Below, piece by piece: positions 1 through 9,372 of a stretch of 64,000 nucleotides of DNA. The position numbers were made by a program, and so were the translations under genes. Origin of the DNA: Synechocystis sp. PCC 6714 (GTDB lineage: Bacteria > Cyanobacteriota > Cyanobacteriia > Cyanobacteriales > Microcystaceae); assembly GCF_000478825.2 (NCBI RefSeq), contig NZ_CP007542.1, positions 372,001-436,000 on the forward strand. Reading direction: 5' to 3'. Numbering within the stretch: the stretch's first letter is position 1; each line of letters begins with the position of its first letter. Below the pieces are notes generated by a model, which made no database searches, was not told the origin of the DNA, and saw nothing but the letters and a program-made list of their open reading frames with translations.

Positions 1-1
1 A

Positions 2-745
2 GGCCTGGTGGACGTGGCGATCGTGCCGGTGGAGAACTCAACGGAGGGGGGCATTGCTATTACCTTGGATTGTCTGTGGTCGGCGGATAATCTCAAAATA
101 CAGCAGGAATTGGTGCTCCCCATCACCCATGTTTTGCTCAGTCGGGGCCAATCTTTAGCCAATCTAAATCGCGTTGTGTCCCATCCCCAAGCCCTGGGGC
201 AATGTCAGAAATGGTTGACCGCCCATCTTCCCCAGGTCAGTTTAGTACCCGCCAATTCCACCACCGAAGCGATTCAAATTATCGGTGACGATCCCACCTC
301 AGCGGCGATCGCCTCTCCCCGGGCTGCCACCCTGTTTGATCTTCCTGTACTACAAACTAATATCCAGGATTACCCCGACAACTGCACGCGCTTTTGGGCA
401 GTCAGTTCAGAGGGCCATCTAAATGGCAGTCACACCACCCTCGCCTTTAGTGTCCCCCGCAATGTGCCCGGAGCCTTAGTTAGCCCTTTACAACTGTTGG
501 CCCAGAGGAACATTAACCTAAGTCGCATTGAATCCCGCCCCACCAAACGGTCATTGGGAGAATATGTCTTTTTTATGGACTTAGAGGCAAGCCAAACAGA
601 ACCCCGACTGCGGGAAGCCCTTGGACAGTTAAAACAATACACAGAAGTGCTGAAAATTTTTGGCAGTTACCCCACAAAAGTTCTACAATTGGCTGACCTC
701 CAGCATTTCCATCCACCGGGTTGGCCTGCAAGTTATTCCCCGTGA
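2..745 (+). CDS. pheA: Prephenate dehydratase, 3' part (5' end outside window)
   Basis: This enzyme converts prephenate to phenylpyruvate in phenylalanine synthesis, in the cytosol. The reading frame is open from base 2, so the N-terminus lies upstream; the GTG at base 8 is an internal codon. The visible part starts in the PVENSTEGG motif of the catalytic domain and contains the NCTRF motif, whose Thr-Arg-Phe is the family's active-site signature. A C-terminal ACT domain follows, with GALV and ESRP motifs known to bind phenylalanine for feedback inhibition. An NblB-like gene follows on the same strand after about 40 bases; I recall the same adjacency in Synechocystis PCC 6803. The product is sure; only the start is missing. 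Confidence 0.95.
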   Translation, partial: GLVDVAIVPVENSTEGGIAITLDCLWSADNLKIQQELVLPITHVLLSRGQSLANLNRVVSHPQALGQCQKWLTAHLPQVSLVPANSTTEAIQIIGDDPTSAAIASPRAATLFDLPVLQTNIQDYPDNCTRFWAVSSEGHLNGSHTTLAFSVPRNVPGALVSPLQLLAQRNINLSRIESRPTKRSLGEYVFFMDLEASQTEPRLREALGQLKQYTEVLKIFGSYPTKVLQLADLQHFHPPGWPASYSP

Positions 746-784
746 CCCCCTACCATTGCCTTTGACCTTCCCGATCAAGTTTTT

Positions 785-1447
785 ATGAGTGACCTCCTCA
801 GCCAGATCCAAACATTGCTCAGCTCAGAAGATTTTAGCGATAAAGTCCGGGGTTTAAATCAACTGCGAGTCCTGGAGCCGGCCGAGGCATTCCCCCTGCT
901 CAAGCCCCTGGTCAAAGATGCCAATCCTCGCATTCGTTATGCAGCAGTCAGTCAGTTGGACCCTGTGGGCAATGCGGATCTGGAGCAAGCCCTCGAACTA
1001 CTGCGAGATCGCCTCTTCAACGATCCTGAAATTGATGTGCAATCGGTGGCGGCGGATGTGATCGGCGGCCTAAAACTGACAGCGGCCTACCCTGATTTGC
1101 AAAGGGCCTATGAAGAAACTCCAGAATGGTTATTGCAGATGAGTATCGTGGCCACCCTGGGGGAAATGGGCGACAGCCGGGGCTTTGACTTACTCAAAAT
1201 TGCCTTGAGTTCCGAAAATAGTTTAATTAGAACCGCGGCTATCAGTGCCCTGGGGGAACTGGGTAACCCTGAAGCATTTCCCCTGTTGGTGCCCCTGGCC
1301 CAGGACGAAGACTGGCAAGTACGGTACCGCTTGGCCTTGGCAGTGGGTCATTTAAACCATCCCGATCGCCAGAATTTACTGCAACAGTTAGCCCAAGACA
1401 GGGCGGAGCAGGTGGCCAGCACTGCCCGGGAGTTGTTGGGCATCTAG
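785..1447 (+). CDS. HEAT-repeat protein, NblB / phycobilin lyase-like
   Basis: The 220-residue protein consists almost entirely of HEAT-like helical repeats of about 30 residues, with recurring patterns such as PLVKDANPRIRYAAV, SENSLIRTAAISALGELG and DEDWQVRYRLALAVG. This architecture is shared by the CpcE/CpcF bilin lyases and by NblB, which takes part in phycobilisome turnover. Length and composition match the NblB-type paralogues of Synechocystis better than CpcE or CpcF. No catalytic motif is visible, as expected for a scaffold-type protein. It lies 40 bases after pheA and may be cotranscribed. The exact role (lyase, bilin detachment or other) cannot be settled from sequence. Confidence 0.8.
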   Translation: MSDLLSQIQTLLSSEDFSDKVRGLNQLRVLEPAEAFPLLKPLVKDANPRIRYAAVSQLDPVGNADLEQALELLRDRLFNDPEIDVQSVAADVIGGLKLTAAYPDLQRAYEETPEWLLQMSIVATLGEMGDSRGFDLLKIALSSENSLIRTAAISALGELGNPEAFPLLVPLAQDEDWQVRYRLALAVGHLNHPDRQNLLQQLAQDRAEQVASTARELLGI

Positions 1448-1459
1448 GTCAAGTTGGCT

Positions 1460-3130
1460 TTAGGACTGGACATTGTCGGCCGATCTAAACACAGGGCAGT
1501 GGCCATCCCCCCTTACCTGTAGACCCATGAGGGGGGACTCGGGATTACGGCAATGGTAATGCTGAAAATATAGGCAATTGGTGCAACAATCACCGTCGGC
1601 CAGCCCCCTAATGGTTTGGGATTGCCTCAGCAATTCCCTTTGGCTAATGCCCCTTAAAATCAATTCTTCCCCTTGCCAACGGGCTTGTACAATGCCAGTT
1701 TCACCAAACTTGGCCCAACGGGAATTTTCCATAATTTGTCCGTCCAGGTGAATAGCTACTTCCCCCAGGTGATGGACATTTTTGTCGGGCTCCAATTCAT
1801 GGATTTCCCCCTCATAAATTTGTGGTAGGGGTGGTGTGGGCTGGACAAATCGATCGCCAATGGGTAGGGCTACCCAGTTGCCAGCGGCGGGGGAATGGAG
1901 TTGGTAGCGGCTTTGTAACTCCTCCAGGCTAGTGAGGTCTTCGATGTTCGAGCGTTCTCCATGGACAAAGACCAAATGTTGGGGGCGGAGATTGTGGATT
2001 AACTGGGTTGTATTGCGCCCATCACTGTGGTCCGCTAAGAGATAATCTGCCAATTCGTATTGGGGAAACTGTCCCAGATTTTCCCAGGCAAAATTGACTA
2101 AACAATCCGGTAATTCCACCAACCGGGGCAAAAATACCGTCCACAATCCTGGCAGGGCCGGTGGGCTAGGCCAAGCTCCAGGCCAACTTTCTGTCACGAC
2201 TAAAGAAGGGGAGGATAATGACAATTTTCCTTGGGGGCCATCAAGGGGACGGAGATGGGGATAGACTTTATCGTCCCAAAACAGGGGTTGATGTTGGGCA
2301 AAATTGCGGACATTGTCCGGCAGATAGGCCAAAATTTCTTGGTAAGCATCACAGCCCCCAGCTACCCCCTTCCCGGCCCAAAGATTGACCTGACGGCCTG
2401 TAAATTGGTGATGAGTCCGCAGCAGCTTAAGAATTTCCTGGGCTAAGCCCAAGGGGGGCACCGGCAGGAGAATATTTCTCCCCTTCGCTAGTACCGCTTC
2501 GATCGCCTGGATGAATTGTTTTTCCTGTTGGCGACGGTGGGGTAAACGGCGACTGCCATACTGTCCTTCGAGGATTAGCACATCAGGCCTTAAGCCCCGC
2601 AATTGGGCTAGGGCTAGGCCATCCACCAACTGCAAATGGGACAGACAATAATCCCCGGTATAGACCACTCGGTAAAGGCGATCGCCGTTGTGGTACTCCA
2701 GCAAAACCAACGCCGCTCCGGGGAGATGACCTGCGGGCATTAATTCCACTTTTAAATTGGGCAAAATCTCCTGGGGCGATCGCCAGGGCAGAACTTGGGA
2801 AAATACAGGCACGTCAACGCCGAGCCAATTTAGGGGCAATAACCTTTGGGTAACCCCACTGGTCAAAATGGGAATGTGGGGAAATTGTTGATGTAACTGC
2901 CACAATCCCAGGGCATGGTCCCCATGGGCATGGCTACACACAACCAGATCTATGGCCCCAGGATCTCTTTTCCGTAGGGGGGTCAAATCCGCCAAGCCAC
3001 AGTCCAACAGGATCCTGTAGGGTCCCAAATTCAACTCTAGGCAAACTCCCCCATCCCGGTGACCTACTCCATAGGGGAAAAAAGATATATCAGCCAACGG
3101 TTTTCCCTGGGTCGGCACGGAAAAAGTCAT
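1460..3130 (-). CDS. Metallo-beta-lactamase-fold protein with beta-CASP-like region
   Basis: The 556-residue protein starts with a metallo-beta-lactamase fold. The zinc motif HAHGDH lies at about residues 67-72 and a second conserved TGDY segment near 160. A later segment with YGSRR and an Arg/Gln-rich helix, followed by a HSDGRN motif and FVHGE, resembles the beta-CASP family of nucleases (CPSF73, RNase J-like). The C-terminal 100 residues carry several cysteines (CCTNCLYFQHYHC) that could bind metal. It therefore probably acts on RNA or DNA, but this is inference from fold and motifs. It is convergent with the NblB-like gene, 12 bases apart. The ATG at 3130 follows a GGTTCC context without a strong ribosome binding site. 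Confidence 0.75.
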   Translation of the reverse strand: MTFSVPTQGKPLADISFFPYGVGHRDGGVCLELNLGPYRILLDCGLADLTPLRKRDPGAIDLVVCSHAHGDHALGLWQLHQQFPHIPILTSGVTQRLLPLNWLGVDVPVFSQVLPWRSPQEILPNLKVELMPAGHLPGAALVLLEYHNGDRLYRVVYTGDYCLSHLQLVDGLALAQLRGLRPDVLILEGQYGSRRLPHRRQQEKQFIQAIEAVLAKGRNILLPVPPLGLAQEILKLLRTHHQFTGRQVNLWAGKGVAGGCDAYQEILAYLPDNVRNFAQHQPLFWDDKVYPHLRPLDGPQGKLSLSSPSLVVTESWPGAWPSPPALPGLWTVFLPRLVELPDCLVNFAWENLGQFPQYELADYLLADHSDGRNTTQLIHNLRPQHLVFVHGERSNIEDLTSLEELQSRYQLHSPAAGNWVALPIGDRFVQPTPPLPQIYEGEIHELEPDKNVHHLGEVAIHLDGQIMENSRWAKFGETGIVQARWQGEELILRGISQRELLRQSQTIRGLADGDCCTNCLYFQHYHCRNPESPLMGLQVRGDGHCPVFRSADNVQS

Positions 3131-3201
3131 GGAACCCTGGCGATCGGCCCCGGGGGCAAAGCAACATCAATCACAATCAACGGCCCCTGGCGCATGGGGC
3201 A

Positions 3202-3324
3202 CTAATGGGCGGAACCGTTACCATCGTACTTATCCGTGTCGTAATAACCATTTTTGGTACCGAAAAAGAGACAGGCTAGGGTAAACACCGCCGTTAGACC
3301 AATGAGAATCAATTTAACGTCCAT
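3202..3324 (-). CDS. ndhP: Small one-helix membrane protein, probable NDH-1 subunit NdhP
   Basis: This 40-residue reading frame has one hydrophobic helix (about residues 4-22) followed by a short hydrophilic tail with NGYYDTDKY and the end GSAH. Length, single N-terminal helix and the Tyr/Asp-rich tail fit my memory of NdhP, the small subunit of the thylakoid NAD(P)H dehydrogenase-like complex NDH-1, but I could not align it. The reading frame is intact from ATG to TAG and follows gene-like codon use. No strong Shine-Dalgarno sequence precedes the ATG. It lies upstream of the metallo-beta-lactamase gene on the same strand, 71 bases apart. That it is a real small membrane protein is likely; the name is moderate. 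Confidence 0.55.
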   Translation of the reverse strand: MDVKLILIGLTAVFTLACLFFGTKNGYYDTDKYDGNGSAH

Positions 3325-3553
3325 AAAGTTGCATCGAAAACAAAGCAAGGTCGCCCCCATCGTAACTTGTTTCCCCAGGGGGAGTGAAATTTTGCCGCCA
3401 ATTTCTCCCCCAGGTCAAGGGAAAACCATCTTTGAGCGCCGCCACCGTGAATTAGTGGTCAAATCGATTTACCCCATGCCAATTTTCAAGGCGTGGTAGA
3501 GGGGGAAATTACCCACACCGATGACATCGAATAAGCACTAATAGTTGAAATCA

Positions 3554-4369
3554 CTAACTGGCAATGACCCGATTGACCAAAGCCATCACATCGCTGCGGC
3601 TCAATTTTTCCTTGCCCAGGGCCAACACATCCAATGTGCCATAGGCCAAGGTTAGGGGGATTTTACAAAAATTTAGGGCCGGGCCGTGGGGCAATGATTT
3701 CGTATATTGGTCCGCTAAAGCTAAGTTATATCGGGCATACTTATGCATATCTGCCAGTTCCCAGCCCTGGGGAAAAAAGCTCACCCCCCGTTGGCGATCT
3801 TCCTTGTAGTTACGGACAATGTTAACCGCCTGGAGTCCCCGACCAAAACCAATGGCATGGGAACGGTTCGTTTGGGTGCCATCGTGCCAAGCCCATAAAT
3901 CCGATAGCAGTAGACCAACGGCCCCCGCCACACTGAAGGTGTATTGGTCTAACTCATTTTCTGTTTTGATTTGCCAGTTATGGATGGCCCAAAAAGCCAT
4001 GCGGTCGGACATGGCCGCGGTGGCATCCCACACCCTGGGGGCAATGCTTTCGGGGGCTAACAGAGCCCATTCCCCCACCCGCAAAGTTACCTCCGGCAAT
4101 AAATTTTTGTAGGAGTCTAATCCCCGGAGAAAATCCTCACTTTGGGAATGTTCCGTAGCACTCTGGAGATTGAGGCTAATTTGGTTGAGAATTCTTGCCT
4201 TAGTCTCCGCATCCAGGTCAGGGTGGTCTTCCACTTCATCGATCGCCCGCATGCAAAGATAGGCAGAGGCCACTGCATCGAGAAGCTGATCAGGCAAAAT
4301 GCTAATGGGAATGTAGAATGTCCGACTGGTTTCTTTCAAAACCTTAAGGGCATTGCGACGTAGGCTCAT
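3554..4369 (-). CDS. Squalene/phytoene synthase family protein
   Basis: This family joins two prenyl diphosphates head to head to give squalene, phytoene or a related product. The protein has 271 residues from the ATG at 4369, chosen because an AGGAG box sits 8 bases upstream; an in-frame start at 4390 would add 7 residues but lacks such a site. The first acidic motif is DEVED (in CMRAIDEVED) and the second is in NYKEDRQRG, the two Mg-diphosphate binding sites of the family. The FYIPI segment near the N-terminus is also typical. It is shorter than crtB phytoene synthases and lacks the C-terminal membrane helix of many squalene synthases, so the exact product is open. The neighbours give no pathway hint. 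Confidence 0.8.
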   Translation of the reverse strand: MSLRRNALKVLKETSRTFYIPISILPDQLLDAVASAYLCMRAIDEVEDHPDLDAETKARILNQISLNLQSATEHSQSEDFLRGLDSYKNLLPEVTLRVGEWALLAPESIAPRVWDATAAMSDRMAFWAIHNWQIKTENELDQYTFSVAGAVGLLLSDLWAWHDGTQTNRSHAIGFGRGLQAVNIVRNYKEDRQRGVSFFPQGWELADMHKYARYNLALADQYTKSLPHGPALNFCKIPLTLAYGTLDVLALGKEKLSRSDVMALVNRVIAS

Positions 4370-4667
4370 GCAATCAACTCCTGACACCAAAAATTTAAGC
4401 GGACTCTCAACTTACCTATTCAGGTCTGTAATGCTGGGTAATAGGTTCCGGTGGTGTTAGGGGAAATTTTTTCCTGCTCCATCACCCCAAGGATTCTACT
4501 ATCTTTGACTGCCAATGCCCTGACCCAGGTAAATTGAGCAAAACAATCTCCCCATTCTATTACGGCTTTGCGGGTGCGCCACAGACAAATCAGGGCCAGG
4601 GGCTACAAACCATTGCTTTCCCTCAATGATCCCCGGTTTTTAGCCATCCGCCGTCAATCCAAACCCT

Positions 4668-5786
4668 ATGGCTAAGCTCAGTCTCGGTTCCCGTCTTTTC
4701 CTGTCCCACATGCTGGTAATGCTAGTGGGGCTAGGCAGTTTCGTTTCCATGGCAAAGATCTCTTCCCCCCGCATGTTCATCCTGCGCCTAGAAGAATTGG
4801 AAAGTCAAGGATTTATCACTGTCCGCTCCGCCAAAACCTATCTGATTCGGGGCTTTGAAACGGCCTGGAACCGCAGTTCCCTCTGGGCAATTATTTTTGG
4901 TGCCAGCGCCGCCGGGGGGTTAAGCTTCCTAGCCGCAGACCGGATTATGCAACCCCTCGATCGCCTAAAATTAGCTACGAAAAATTTGGCAGAGGGGGAT
5001 TTACAATCCCGGATGCTCCCCAGTGATATTCCCGAATTGGATGAGTTGGGACAGAGTTTTAACCGGATGGCGGATAGCTTGGAAAATGTGGAACAACAAA
5101 GGCGGGAACTGGTAAGCGACTTAACCCATGAGCTTAGATCACCTTTAACGGTGGTGCGGGGTTATCTGGAAGAGTTGGCAGAAGGCAGAATTACAGCGGA
5201 CCCGGAATTGTATCAACGGTTGGTGGGAGAAACCCGACGCTTGGAACGACTGACGGTGGATTTACAGGAATTGTCCAAAGTGGAAGCGGGTTATTTATCC
5301 ATTCAACGGCAACCCTTGGATCTTTATCCGCTATTGGTAAAACTACAGCAACGGTTTGCGGATCAGTTATTGGAGGATGGCCCGGAATTAATACTCATTG
5401 CCGAACCTTCTCTCCCAACAGCGTTAGCGGATCCTGACCGCACGGAGCAAATTTTGGTTAATTTAATTGGTAATGCAGTGCGCTATACCCCCAGCGGCTC
5501 CATCCTCATCAATGCTCATCTTGGTAAGGATAGGAAGAATAAAGAAAAGGGAAATTTACTCTGGGTGACCGTTGCTGACACGGGCATTGGCATCGCCGAG
5601 GAGGATTTGCCCTACATTTTCGAGCGGTTTTGGCGGGCGGATAAATCCCGTTCCCGTTACTCCGGAGGCACTGGCCTGGGGCTGGCGATCGCCAAACGAT
5701 TGGTGGAGTTACAGGGGGGCAGTTTGATTGTCACAAGCACCTTGGGGGAAGGGAGTGAGTTTAGCTTTTCCCTGCCTTTGGTTTGA
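4668..5786 (+). CDS. Sensor histidine kinase (HAMP, HisKA, HATPase)
   Basis: The 372-residue protein has an N-terminal hydrophobic helix (about residues 10-28), a short extracytoplasmic loop, a second membrane helix (about 70-92) and a HAMP linker. The dimerisation and phosphotransfer domain carries the H-box SDLTHELRSPL with His154. The ATP-binding domain shows the N-box (LVNLIGNAVRYTP), G1 box (DTGIGI), F-box (FERFWRAD) and G2 box (GTGLGLAIA). This is a BaeS/ResE-like membrane sensor kinase that would phosphorylate a response regulator; no regulator gene lies next to it. The sensing loop is too short to suggest a ligand. I recall that Synechocystis has several orphan Hik kinases of this size but cannot assign a number. 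Confidence 0.9.
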   Translation: MAKLSLGSRLFLSHMLVMLVGLGSFVSMAKISSPRMFILRLEELESQGFITVRSAKTYLIRGFETAWNRSSLWAIIFGASAAGGLSFLAADRIMQPLDRLKLATKNLAEGDLQSRMLPSDIPELDELGQSFNRMADSLENVEQQRRELVSDLTHELRSPLTVVRGYLEELAEGRITADPELYQRLVGETRRLERLTVDLQELSKVEAGYLSIQRQPLDLYPLLVKLQQRFADQLLEDGPELILIAEPSLPTALADPDRTEQILVNLIGNAVRYTPSGSILINAHLGKDRKNKEKGNLLWVTVADTGIGIAEEDLPYIFERFWRADKSRSRYSGGTGLGLAIAKRLVELQGGSLIVTSTLGEGSEFSFSLPLV

Positions 5787-5853
5787 ATTCTATGTTCCCT
5801 AAACCCCTTGGCAAAGGTAATGTAGAGTGGTGGTTTGGCATTACTCCAATATT

Positions 5854-8367
5854 ATGCACAAGAAATCAAAAGCCCAATTGCAGGATTATCTCAAAGATTT
5901 AACTGCACTGGGGGACGCTTCATCAGAGCCAATGGAGGCCAACCATGGCGGCCCCCAAGGGAAAAAGGAGGAAGAAGCAGAAACAAATTCTTCCCCAAGA
6001 AAAAGGCTGTCCTTGCCCAATTTATCTAGTCCTTCCTTGGGAGCAGAAGCGGAAAATTCAGACGGTGTGGAGCAACCGGAATCCACCTATCTATCGGTCC
6101 CATTGGGCCGAAGTAATCAGACCAATGTAGCCATCGCCCCACTAAACTCGGATTACATTGCCCCAGAGGAATTGGACGATCAACCCAGGGGCTTTTTGGG
6201 CAGTAAACGCTGGCTCTGGTTGGGAGGTATATTGATACTGTTGATAGGCGGCACCGCCATTACTTTGCCCAAAGCACTGCAAATGGTGAACAGCTGGCGA
6301 CAGGAAGCCCAACTTAAGGCCTACGAGCAGGAACAACATCAGGACTCGGAGGTGTTGCGTTTGGCCTTGTTATCTCCAACGGAACGGCGGGCTAGGCTGG
6401 AGGCGATCGCCAACCAAGAGGAATTATCCCTGGAAAGAAGTCGGGCTCGGTTTTTGTTAGCAGGGGATTTATTAACGGAATTTGAAGGGGGCCCTGCCAT
6501 CCGCATGCTGGAAGGATTGGAAGTGCAATATCCAGTGTTAGCGCCCTACATTTTGCTGATGCGGGGCCGGGGTTATCAACTAAGCAATGAAAATGACCAA
6601 GCCCAGGCCACCTGGCAAAGTATTTTGGATAAATACCCCGATTCCCCCGTGGTGGTTAACGCCCTGGAAAATTTGGGTAGTTTGAATGAAGTCTATTGGC
6701 AACAGGCGATCGCCGACCATCCCGGCCATCCCCGCACCCTGGCTATTCTCCACCAGCAACTGGAAACTGACCCCAATGCTTTGGAAATTCAACGGCAAAT
6801 TTTGCAAAACCATCCCACCGATGGCCGCACCGCCGCAGTCATTAGCAATTTATTGGCTAATCATCCAGGGGAATTGACCCCGGAAGATTGGCAAGCCGTG
6901 GGGGATAATTTTTGGCACCGCCGCATCTACAATCAGGCGATCGCCCCCTATGAAAAGGCCCCGGCCAATGCCCGTAATCTTTATCGCCTAGCCCGGGCCC
7001 AACAGATTAGTAAGCTGGACAATGAAGCGAAGGAAAATTATCGTCAATTAATTGCCACCTATCCCGACAGCGAAGAAACAGCGTTAGCTCTGCGACGTTT
7101 AGCCGAACTGGTTCCCCCCCCCGAAGGGGTGCAATATTTGGAACAGTTGGAGCAACAATTTCCCGACCAGGGGGCCTCTGCCTTAGCGGCCCGCATAGAT
7201 CTATTGGCAAAATTTGACACCAACCAAGCCCAACAGGCCCGCCAAATTCTGCTGCAAAAATACTCCAACTCCGATGCAGCGGCCAATTATCGGTGGCGCC
7301 AGGCCCAGGAGTTTGCTAAAGCGGGCAATTACAGCGAAGCTTGGCGTTGGGCCAAGGAAATTGCCAACCAAAATCCCCAAAGTGACATTACCCCCAAAGC
7401 TATTTTTTGGATCGGTAAATGGGCCCAACAACTGGGGCGATCGGCTGATTCTAAGGCCGCATTTGAAACGGTGTTGGCTAAATATCCCCAGTCCTACTAT
7501 GCTTGGCGATCGGCAGTCTTACTAGGTTGGCAGGTGGGGGACTTTAACTCGGTGCGTTTCCTCAATCCCCCGGTCACCGTGCCGGATCAACGGCCTTTAC
7601 CCCCGGCCGGTTCCCCCACTTTTCGAGAACTATACCGTTTAGCCCAGGATCAAGAGGCGATCGAACTGTTCAATGCGGAAATTCGGGCCCGGGTGGAAGA
7701 GAAAGCCACACCGGAGCTAACGGTCAATGAAGGTTTTACGGAAGCTTTGCTCAAACTGACCCAACAGGAGTATTTACAGGGCATTAACCAAGTCTTGAAT
7801 TTGCGGAATCCTGAGAACCCGGAGCAGAGGAAACAATGGGAGGAATTGCGTGCCACCAGAGAATATTGGCAGACTCTTTTTCCCTTTCCTTACCAACAAC
7901 TAATTTTTGAGTGGTCAGAAAAACGTCAGGTCAATCCCTTTTTGGTCACAGCCTTAATTCGTCAGGAATCCCGCTTTGAAAAGGATATTCAATCCCCTGT
8001 GGGGGCAACAGGGTTAATGCAGATAATGCCGGCCACAGCGGCATGGATTGCACCCCAAATTGGTCTGCAGCAATATTCCCTCACTGATCCCACCGATAAC
8101 GTCAACATGGGCACTTGGTATTTTGACCACACCCATAAAACCTATAACAATAATTCTGCCTTGGCGGTGGCTAGCTATAACGCCGGGCCGGGCAATGTGG
8201 CCAAATGGCTACAGGAATTCAATAACGCTGACCCTGATCTATTTGTGGAACGCATTCCCTTTGCGGAAACCAAGGGTTATGTGGAGTCCGTATTTGGTAA
8301 TTATTGGAATTATTTACGCATTTATGACCCGGATGTGGAGAAGTTGATGGGACAATTGGGTCGTTGA
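5854..8367 (+). CDS. Membrane-anchored lytic murein transglycosylase with TPR-like repeats
   Basis: The enzyme should cleave peptidoglycan glycan strands in the periplasm. From the ATG at 5854 it has 837 residues; an in-frame GTG at 5827 is a less likely start. A hydrophilic N-terminal tail is followed by one membrane helix (about residues 118-137) and about 500 residues of helical tetratricopeptide-like repeats (for example NDQAQATWQSILDKYP). The C-terminus is an SLT domain with ALIRQESRF, where Glu705 is the predicted catalytic acid, then GATGLMQIMPATA and ASYNAGPGNV, the three standard motifs of Slt70-type enzymes. The order, repeats then SLT domain, matches Slt70. It follows the kinase gene on the same strand by about 65 bases. 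Confidence 0.9.
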   Translation: MHKKSKAQLQDYLKDLTALGDASSEPMEANHGGPQGKKEEEAETNSSPRKRLSLPNLSSPSLGAEAENSDGVEQPESTYLSVPLGRSNQTNVAIAPLNSDYIAPEELDDQPRGFLGSKRWLWLGGILILLIGGTAITLPKALQMVNSWRQEAQLKAYEQEQHQDSEVLRLALLSPTERRARLEAIANQEELSLERSRARFLLAGDLLTEFEGGPAIRMLEGLEVQYPVLAPYILLMRGRGYQLSNENDQAQATWQSILDKYPDSPVVVNALENLGSLNEVYWQQAIADHPGHPRTLAILHQQLETDPNALEIQRQILQNHPTDGRTAAVISNLLANHPGELTPEDWQAVGDNFWHRRIYNQAIAPYEKAPANARNLYRLARAQQISKLDNEAKENYRQLIATYPDSEETALALRRLAELVPPPEGVQYLEQLEQQFPDQGASALAARIDLLAKFDTNQAQQARQILLQKYSNSDAAANYRWRQAQEFAKAGNYSEAWRWAKEIANQNPQSDITPKAIFWIGKWAQQLGRSADSKAAFETVLAKYPQSYYAWRSAVLLGWQVGDFNSVRFLNPPVTVPDQRPLPPAGSPTFRELYRLAQDQEAIELFNAEIRARVEEKATPELTVNEGFTEALLKLTQQEYLQGINQVLNLRNPENPEQRKQWEELRATREYWQTLFPFPYQQLIFEWSEKRQVNPFLVTALIRQESRFEKDIQSPVGATGLMQIMPATAAWIAPQIGLQQYSLTDPTDNVNMGTWYFDHTHKTYNNNSALAVASYNAGPGNVAKWLQEFNNADPDLFVERIPFAETKGYVESVFGNYWNYLRIYDPDVEKLMGQLGR

Positions 8368-8504
8368 CAAGGACTGCAATTTGCAAAAGGCTATCAAAAA
8401 CTATTGAGAAAATTGAAAAACTCAGCTTTAGAAAACCATTGGAGCTGGTTTAAGCAGTTCGTTGGAGCCTGGGCAAACTAAAAATCTAAAAATCGACCAA
8501 GGGT

Positions 8505-9293
8505 TCAAAAATCTTCCTGGGCGATCTTTTGCCGTTGTCTCTGCTGTTGGGGAATGGATAGGGGTTCCCTATGGCCCGAGAAGCCATGGCACTGCTGGAG
8601 CAAATACAAAGCAGACTTTTGTAAAGATGACTCCTGTTTCACTTCCAGAAAAGCTTGCAGATATAGTACTAATTCCCTCTGCTCATTGGGGGTCAAAGCT
8701 TGCCGAGCCTGCCATTGCTGTAGGTGCCGCAGGGCAATGAGTTTCTGCAGGCGATCGCCATGGGCCAGGTAATGTAAACAATGGTCAAAATCGGAGATGG
8801 GGACAGTTAATAACTTAGGGGAGGAAAGTTTTTGCCGTTGCCACAGTAAAAGCCCCACCGTGGCGAGGGAACCTAAGCCTTGCAAAATAATCCCCGTCGC
8901 CAACCAAGGATTTTCCACCTCCGACCAAACCATGGTGGCCATATAGCTGCCCACAGCGGTTAATCCGCCACTGCCACCGGCCAAAATCAATGAACTTTGA
9001 GGCCCTGAGAAAAGCTCCCGCCAATGCTTAGCCTGAATTTCCTGGCGATGGGTCAACAACCAATAAACCAAGCGCATACTGCCAATACCTAACCCTGTGG
9101 CGAGAATCAGCCGCCATTCCGTTGCCCACAGCATAGTAAGTAAAAAGGCACCGCCACTCCAGGGGCCCCAACGATAGAGCAAACGCTGGTACGATCTTCC
9201 CCTGCCCAGGGCTTTAACTTCTGTGAGCAAAAACTGACCGGCAGATTTCACCGTCGTAGCCGAATTTTTGGGGGGAAACCAAACCTGGGTCAC
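8505..9293 (-). CDS. Conserved cyanobacterial membrane protein of unknown function
   Basis: I do not recognise a named family. The 262-residue protein has four hydrophobic segments: two adjacent ones at about residues 45-80, one at 100-120 and one near 130-150. A hydrophilic C-terminal third follows, with a helical stretch (LHYLAHGDRLQKLIALRHL) and a basic, Gln-rich end. No catalytic motif is visible. Codon use resembles the neighbours. It is convergent with the transglycosylase gene, with about 140 bases between the stops, and divergent from the IMPase-family gene, sharing an 80-base promoter region with it. Confidence 0.7.
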   Translation of the reverse strand: MTQVWFPPKNSATTVKSAGQFLLTEVKALGRGRSYQRLLYRWGPWSGGAFLLTMLWATEWRLILATGLGIGSMRLVYWLLTHRQEIQAKHWRELFSGPQSSLILAGGSGGLTAVGSYMATMVWSEVENPWLATGIILQGLGSLATVGLLLWQRQKLSSPKLLTVPISDFDHCLHYLAHGDRLQKLIALRHLQQWQARQALTPNEQRELVLYLQAFLEVKQESSLQKSALYLLQQCHGFSGHREPLSIPQQQRQRQKIAQEDF

Positions 9294-9372
9294 AGCAAAT
9301 TCCTGCGATATGTGATGATGGCCATATTGCCCTTGTCAGGCAGTCTATTTACTATATCAATCAAGATTCGAC

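Noticed and set aside
3254-3499. 81-codon plus-strand frame
   Set aside because: It overlaps the probable ndhP on the other strand, lacks family resemblance and has no ribosome binding site.
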